Shown here: piece after piece, positions 13,895-17,718 of the stretch
Layout: each line of letters opens with the position of its first letter
Numbering within the stretch: the first letter of the stretch is position 1
Assembly: GCA_003522145.1 (NCBI GenBank)
Contig: DPGD01000033.1
Span: forward strand, 1-17,718
DNA length: 17,718 nucleotides
DNA from: Clostridiales bacterium
Lineage (GTDB): Bacteria; Bacillota; Clostridia; Oscillospirales; CAG-272
Direction of reading: 5' to 3'
Translations under genes and position numbers: made by a program
Notes under the pieces: model-generated
What the model saw: the letters and a program-made list of their open reading frames with translations, nothing else
The model's database searches: none
What the model was told of the DNA's origin: nothing

Positions 13895-14093
13895 AATAAG
13901 GCCATGCGTTTGCCGGTGTATGGTCTGCATGGTGTGTATGCGTTTGAAAAACGGGTCCTGCGCAATTCGTCCCCGTGAACCATGTCAGGTGGGGAACCAA
14001 GCAGCATTAAGCGGATCGTCGGATGTGCCGCAGCCAGCCTGTTTTGAGTATATGCAACTGCACATATTCCCGTGTGGGACGTATGGTCTTATT
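13895..14093 (+). ncRNA. ffs: Signal recognition particle RNA (4.5S/scRNA)
   Basis: The Ffh-binding domain is unmistakable: GTCAGGTGGGGAACCAAGCAGC-type sequence at 13984-14005, with the GGAA tetraloop. Relative to the E. coli stem UCC/GGA the closing stem here is UGG/CCA, which preserves pairing. CCCGTGAACC before it and TAAGCGG after it are also typical. The two ends close in a 15-bp helix (13895-13909 with 14079-14093, two G-U pairs). Between this helix and the apex the strands can pair almost continuously, giving a rod of about 200 nt. SRP RNA with Ffh targets nascent membrane and secreted proteins to SecYEG. The ends are my estimate from the helix and promoter. Position before dnaX is the common Firmicutes arrangement. 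I do not see the paired loops of a Bacillus-type Alu domain. Confidence 0.92.
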
Positions 14094-14134
14094 TTGTGTT
14101 TTGCTGTTTCTTTATGCAGAAGGGAGCCAAGGAG

Positions 14135-15733
14135 ATGCACCAAGCGTTATACCGGAAATACCGCCCTGCCGTTTTTTCGGATGTGGTGGGGCAGGAGCAG
14201 ATCACCTCGGTTCTGCGCTACCAGGTTATGGAGGGGCGGACAAGCCACGCCTACCTGTTCTGCGGGAGCAGAGGAACCGGCAAGACCACCTGTGCCAAAA
14301 TTCTCGCCAAAGCGGTGAACTGTCTGCATCCGGAGGGAGGAAATCCCTGCTGCGCCTGCGAGAACTGTCTGGCCATTGAAAAAGGCGCTACCTCGGATGT
14401 GCTTGAAATGGATGCTGCTTCCAACACGGGAGTGGATTATATCCGGGACATCAAGGATGCGGTGATGTATGCGCCGGCCATGTTAAAAAGCCGGGTCTAC
14501 ATCATAGACGAGGTGCATATGCTCTCAGACGGCGCCTTCAATGCGCTGTTGAAAACGCTGGAGGAGCCGCCTTCCAATGTGGTCTTCATTCTGGCCACCA
14601 CCGAGATGCAGAAGGTGCCGGCCACCATTCTTTCCCGCTGTCAGCATTTTGAGTTCCGCAGAATATCCAGTGCGGTGATTGCGGAGCGGTTGCAGTACAT
14701 TGCAGGAAAAGAAGATGTTCGTTTGACCGACGATGCGGCCTATCAGATCGCCCGCAGTGCCCAGGGTGGAATGCGGGATGCCATTTCGCTTTTTGAGCTT
14801 TGCTCTGCCAACGGCCAAGAGGTGAACGCAGAAAGGGTGGAAGAGCTTTCGGGCGGAAGCGGACGGAAGACAGCAGAGGAAACGGTGCGGGCCATTTTGA
14901 GGAAGGACGGAAAAAGGATTTTTGAAATCGTGGCCTCCACCTACGAGTCAAATGGGGATTTAGGAGTATTCTGGCAGGAGCTGATTGGCTACTATCGGGA
15001 TATGCTGGTGTATAAAACCGTGAAGGGAATGCCGCCTGCTGAATTGCAGAAGAACATTCTGGATCTGACCGAGGTGGAGTTTGAACAGTTGCGGGAGCTG
15101 GCAGAGCCCTTCCGGTATGAGACTCTGCTGTATCACAGCTCCGTGCTGGACGAAGCTCTTTATAGCGTGTCCGGCAGAGGCTCGGCCGCCGGAAGAGCTT
15201 CGGCAGAGATGACGCTCTTGCGTTTGACGGTGGATTCTTTGGGTACCGACCAGACGGCACTGCTATCAAGAATTGCCAAGCTGGAGGATCGCTTGAATTC
15301 CGGGGAGCTTGGGAGCCGCAGAGCGGAGGAGCCGACGAAGAATCCCACAGAAGATGCGGGAAAGAAGCCGACAGAGGAACCGACAGAGAGCAAACAGAAG
15401 GAACAAATCGCCGTTGATCCTTCTGCCAAACCGAAAAAGCCGGTGGAGTTCCCCGATTTTGCCGATGTTCTGCATGCCTATATGAATTCCGAGCCGGGTG
15501 TGGCCTCCTTTCTTTCTTCCTCCAAGGCCTACAGATTGGGGGAAAAGGAGGTCTGTGTAACCGTGGAAAATTCTTTTGCCCTGAAAATGCTGGAAAGCCG
15601 GAAGGCGCAGGAGGCCCTGGAACGAATTTTCCGGAACACGGAGAATATGGATGTAAGAGTGACCTTTCAGATTACCGATCATCCGGATGATACGACCGAT
15701 ATCCTGCAGGAATTAAACGGATTGCAGGGATAA
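14135..15733 (+). CDS. dnaX: DNA polymerase III subunits gamma and tau
   Basis: A 532-residue clamp-loader ATPase. It begins MHQALYRKYRPAVFSDVVGQ, the family start. Walker A is GSRGTGKTT (44-52). The zinc module has cysteines 63, 72, 75 and 78 in the usual x8-x2-x2 spacing. Walker B is DEVHML (125-130), with LATTE as sensor 1 and SRC holding the arginine finger. The AAA+ and collar parts run to about residue 370. An acidic/lysine-rich linker of PTE-like repeats (EEPTKNPTEDAG, KKPTEEPTES) follows, then a C-terminal tau-like domain. It loads the sliding clamp and links polymerases at the fork. ATG 14135 is preceded 8 nt upstream by AGGGAG; in-frame starts at 14072 and 14114 lie in or next to the SRP RNA and lack sites. 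I see no long A-run that would suggest programmed frameshifting. Confidence 0.96.
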   Translation: MHQALYRKYRPAVFSDVVGQEQITSVLRYQVMEGRTSHAYLFCGSRGTGKTTCAKILAKAVNCLHPEGGNPCCACENCLAIEKGATSDVLEMDAASNTGVDYIRDIKDAVMYAPAMLKSRVYIIDEVHMLSDGAFNALLKTLEEPPSNVVFILATTEMQKVPATILSRCQHFEFRRISSAVIAERLQYIAGKEDVRLTDDAAYQIARSAQGGMRDAISLFELCSANGQEVNAERVEELSGGSGRKTAEETVRAILRKDGKRIFEIVASTYESNGDLGVFWQELIGYYRDMLVYKTVKGMPPAELQKNILDLTEVEFEQLRELAEPFRYETLLYHSSVLDEALYSVSGRGSAAGRASAEMTLLRLTVDSLGTDQTALLSRIAKLEDRLNSGELGSRRAEEPTKNPTEDAGKKPTEEPTESKQKEQIAVDPSAKPKKPVEFPDFADVLHAYMNSEPGVASFLSSSKAYRLGEKEVCVTVENSFALKMLESRKAQEALERIFRNTENMDVRVTFQITDHPDDTTDILQELNGLQG

Positions 15734-15820
15734 TCGGAGCCACCGATAGAAATACCGGAATCGGAGCGATTGAGCCGAAAATACAGAAAATTGTGAAATA
15801 CAGAATGGAAAGGAAAAAAT

Positions 15821-16168
15821 ATGAAGGCAAGACTTCCACAGGGTTATGGCGGCGGCCCCCAGAATATGAACGCAATGATCCGTCAGGCACAGAAGATACA
15901 GGAGGAGATGGAAACGCTTCAGGCGGAGTTGGACGCAAAGGAGTACGAGGTCAACGCCGGCGGCGGGATGGTCACGGTGAAGATCAACGGGAAAAAGGAA
16001 ATTCTGAACATTGACATAAAGCCTGAAATTGTGGACCCGGAGGACATTGAAACTCTGTCGGATACGCTGGTGGCGGCTGTGAATGAGGCGTTGCGCAGGG
16101 TTGAGCAGACCAATTCCGAGGCCATGGGTAAATTGACTGGCGGCATGAATCTGCCGGGAATGTTCTGA
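15821..16168 (+). CDS. ebfC: YbaB/EbfC family nucleoid-associated protein
   Basis: A 115-residue protein. An MNAMIRQAQKIQEEMETLQAEL helix is followed by a short beta-sheet (VTVKINGKKEILNIDIKPE) and a C-terminal helix (LVAAVNEALRRVEQTNSE), the YbaB fold. A glycine-rich start (LPQGYGGGPQ) and GGMNLPGMF end are typical of the Firmicutes form. Family members are small DNA-binding dimers that alter DNA shape; the exact role is debated. The gene lies 87 bp after dnaX with AAAGGA before ATG and is followed by recR one base after its stop. The dnaX-ebfC-recR order is widely conserved. Confidence 0.95.
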   Translation: MKARLPQGYGGGPQNMNAMIRQAQKIQEEMETLQAELDAKEYEVNAGGGMVTVKINGKKEILNIDIKPEIVDPEDIETLSDTLVAAVNEALRRVEQTNSEAMGKLTGGMNLPGMF

Positions 16169-16169
16169 T

Positions 16170-16769
16170 ATGGCAGAGTATCTGTTGCCCCTGGAGCAGA
16201 TGATCGAGCAGCTCGGAAAGTTGCCGGGCGTAGGCAGAAAAACAGCCGCCAAATATGCTTTCAGGTTGCTTGCCATGCCGGAGGAGGAGTTGGAGGAATT
16301 TACAGCCCGGCTTCTCTACGGAAAACGGCATATCCGGAATTGCAATAACTGTTTCAATCTCTGCGAGGGAGAGCTTTGCACGGTATGCATGGACCCGGAA
16401 AGGAAAAACGGGCAGATCTGTGTGGTGGAGGAAGCGAAGGCTGTTTTGGCAATCGAGCGTTCGGGGGGATATAAAGGCCGATACCATGTTTTGGGGGGAG
16501 CCCTTTCACCGATTGACGGGATAGGTCCGGAAAAGTTGCATTTCAAAGAATTGCTGGAGCGGGTGAAAAGCGAGGATGTGAAAGAAGTCATTCTGGCTAC
16601 CAATCCGACGGTGGAGGGAGAAACCACAGCGATGTATGTGATGCGCCTGCTCAAGCCTTTGGAAGTGCGGGTGACCAGACTGGCCTACGGAATGCCGGTT
16701 GGTGCAGACATTGAGTATGCTGACGAGATCACCCTGATGAAGGCTTTGGAGGGCAGAAAAGACTTATAA
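16170..16769 (+). CDS. recR: Recombination mediator protein RecR
   Basis: A 199-residue RecR, the normal length. It has the helix-hairpin-helix LGKLPGVGRKTAAKYAF (15-31) and a C4 zinc finger with Cys58, Cys61, Cys70 and Cys73. The TOPRIM domain starts at ICVVEEAKAVLAIERSG and contains YHVLGGALSPIDGIGP, and the C-terminal segment has NPTVEGETTAMY and LAYGMPVGADIEYAD. With RecO it helps load RecA onto SSB-coated single-stranded DNA in gap repair. It begins one base after the ebfC stop and has only a weak ribosome binding site, so translation is probably coupled to ebfC. Confidence 0.97.
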   Translation: MAEYLLPLEQMIEQLGKLPGVGRKTAAKYAFRLLAMPEEELEEFTARLLYGKRHIRNCNNCFNLCEGELCTVCMDPERKNGQICVVEEAKAVLAIERSGGYKGRYHVLGGALSPIDGIGPEKLHFKELLERVKSEDVKEVILATNPTVEGETTAMYVMRLLKPLEVRVTRLAYGMPVGADIEYADEITLMKALEGRKDL

Positions 16770-16798
16770 CCATGAAAATCATGGAGGAGGAAAAAGCG

Positions 16799-17356
16799 AT
16801 GAAATACTACAGGATGAAATTCGGAACCCTGGAGCGTGAGCTGCCTATATGCCGAGTGACTGAAACATTGTATATTGCGGGCTTTGTGCTTTTGGGCGAT
16901 CCGGCATTGAGCAAGGAATGCGCCAGGGAGCTTTTGGAAAAGGCTCCGGAGTATGATTACATCCTCACTGCCGAGGCCAAGGGCATCACTTTGGCGCATG
17001 AAATGGCACTCCAGCATGGAGACGAGCGGTTTATGGTGGCCAGAAAGGGCGCCAAGCTCTATATGAACGGCGTTTTCGAGGTGAAAGTCCATTCGATTAC
17101 CACTGCCAAAGAGCAGAGCCTGTATCTGGACGGCGCAGATGCCGCACTGCTGAAAGGGAAGAGAGTGCTGATCGTGGATGATGTGATCTCAACAGGTGAG
17201 TCTCTTGGTGCCCTTGAAGCCTTAGTTACAAAGGCAGGGGGCAATATCGTGGGAAAAATGGCGGTACTGGGCGAGGGAGACGCCGCAAGCCGGTCGGACA
17301 TCACGGTGCTTCAGGCTTTGCCCCTCTTTAACGCCGACGGAACCATCAAAAAATAA
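16799..17356 (+). CDS. Phosphoribosyltransferase, purine (Apt/Xpt-like) type
   Basis: A 185-residue type I phosphoribosyltransferase. The PRPP-binding motif is VLIVDDVISTGES (123-135). An AEAKGITLAHEMA segment (58-70) matches the EARG-type loop of adenine and xanthine phosphoribosyltransferases. A flexible-loop region with KVHSITTAKEQSLYLDGAD follows. It would join a free purine, or a related base, to PRPP for salvage; which base I cannot tell. I chose ATG 16799 because AGGAGG (16785-16790) lies 8 nt before it; ATG 16772 has no suitable site and would add nine residues. The gap to recR is about 29 bp, so it probably belongs to the same transcript. Confidence 0.88.
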   Translation: MKYYRMKFGTLERELPICRVTETLYIAGFVLLGDPALSKECARELLEKAPEYDYILTAEAKGITLAHEMALQHGDERFMVARKGAKLYMNGVFEVKVHSITTAKEQSLYLDGADAALLKGKRVLIVDDVISTGESLGALEALVTKAGGNIVGKMAVLGEGDAASRSDITVLQALPLFNADGTIKK

Positions 17357-17381
17357 GGGCACCTCAAAAGGCGCTCTCCGC

Positions 17382-17401
17382 ACACCGGACGACGGTGTTT
17401 T
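17382..17401 (+). terminator. Candidate terminator of the dnaX-recR transcript
   Basis: ACACCG-GACGA-CGGTGT, a 6-bp stem with a 5-nt loop, is followed by TTTG. It starts 25 nt after the phosphoribosyltransferase stop. The T-run is short, so read-through to the stronger hairpin at 17532 is likely. Confidence 0.45.
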
Positions 17402-17531
17402 GACCGCAGAATTTCGTTGCAGAACCCGGATATATTGAAGTATTCCTTCGTTTTGCACCTCGTTCTTCGGCAGAAGTGCCCGCCGTCGGATGTTTTTTGA
17501 ATATTTCGTTACCTCTAAGAAAAAAGAAAGA

Positions 17532-17576
17532 GCGGTTGTCCTGCGCTATCGGTGCATGAGCAACCGCCCGTTTTTT
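17532..17576. terminator. Terminator hairpin, probably bidirectional
   Basis: GCGGTTG (17532-17538) pairs with CAACCGC (17561-17567). Inside, TGCGC and GTGCA pair around TATCG. CCG and TTTTTT follow on the right, while an A-rich run (AAGAAAAAAGAAAGA) lies on the left, so the hairpin could end transcripts from both sides. Confidence 0.7.
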
Positions 17577-17718
17577 GAATCCGGAGAGAAAACCCGAAAA
17601 ACAACGGCCGCCTTCGGTTTTCGGACTGTCGGGTGTCGTTTGGAAGAGGAGGTTGGGGGATCGATTCCGGAAAACCTACCAAAGTGCATAAAGAGTAAAA
17701 ACCAGAGCCTTCGGCACA

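Larger units (their letters stand above)
17357..17718. other. Non-coding right end of the window
   Basis: I see no gene in these 362 bp. The stretch holds a weak terminator after the phosphoribosyltransferase (17382-17401), a good terminator hairpin (17532-17576) and a pair of competing stems (17592-17634). The last 80 bp may be the leader of a gene beyond the window. Confidence 0.6.

Noticed and set aside
13686..14318. 210-codon + strand frame across the SRP RNA and dnaX start
   Set aside because: It begins in a terminator stem, crosses a structural RNA and ends inside dnaX in another frame.
14135..15733. Programmed frameshift in dnaX producing a gamma form
   Set aside because: I saw no A-run longer than five and no A-AAA-AAG slippery site near the linker.
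17640..17692. tRNA-like T-arm (GGGATCGATTCC followed by ACCTACCA)
   Set aside because: The T-stem does not pair with the right length, and no acceptor, D or anticodon arm can be built around it.

Overview
The window looks like a chromosomal segment of a Gram-positive anaerobe of the class Clostridia, probably a gut-type lineage; I cannot name the genus. The basis is gene content and order: dgt-dnaG-rpoD, SRP RNA-dnaX-ebfC-recR, rplS followed by rpmE, strong AGGAGG-type ribosome binding sites, and a lipoprotein with a CSCGGG-type N-terminus. About 14.5 kb of the right side is dense, ordinary housekeeping sequence on the + strand. The left 3.1 kb is visibly more AT-rich and is accessory.

Region 1 (1-3160) is an Rhs/polymorphic-toxin scar. 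The 3' end of an Rhs gene enters from the left on the + strand with the RYYDP...GRF core, glycine-rich membrane segments and a short C-terminal tip. It faces a minus-strand block: a beta-propeller-like protein (905-1945) preceded by a broken N-terminal Rhs fragment (1998-2559) whose reading frame is interrupted at least twice. A small ORF (2556-2864) overlaps that fragment by ATGA. The propeller gene sits where an immunity or accessory gene would sit behind an Rhs gene, but that role is inference.

Region 2 (3160-7384) holds an alpha/beta hydrolase, a 400-bp non-coding stretch with stem-loops, a strong promoter and a structured rplS leader, then rplS, rpmE and a textbook terminator. After that come a 25-bp-period repeat tract, the ribosome-splitting GTPase hflX and a YigZ/IMPACT-family gene. 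Region 3 (7385-11393) is dgt-dnaG-rpoD: dNTP hydrolysis, replication priming and the principal sigma factor in one tight + strand run.

Region 4 (11394-13710) is a single-gene unit for a 685-residue solute-binding-type lipoprotein. It has its own consensus promoter, whose -35 box is half of a perfect inverted repeat, and it ends in two related hairpins. Region 5 (13711-17356) is the SRP RNA gene with its own extended -10 promoter, then dnaX, ebfC, recR and a purine-type phosphoribosyltransferase. Region 6 (17357-17718) has no gene I can support but contains several hairpins, including a good terminator and a pair of mutually exclusive stems.

I did not find a convincing new multi-gene system. 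The observations most worth checking are the Rhs scar with its propeller gene, the roughly 200-nt rod-shaped SRP RNA with no obvious Alu domain, the 25-bp repeat tract before hflX, and the palindromic promoter of the orphan lipoprotein gene.
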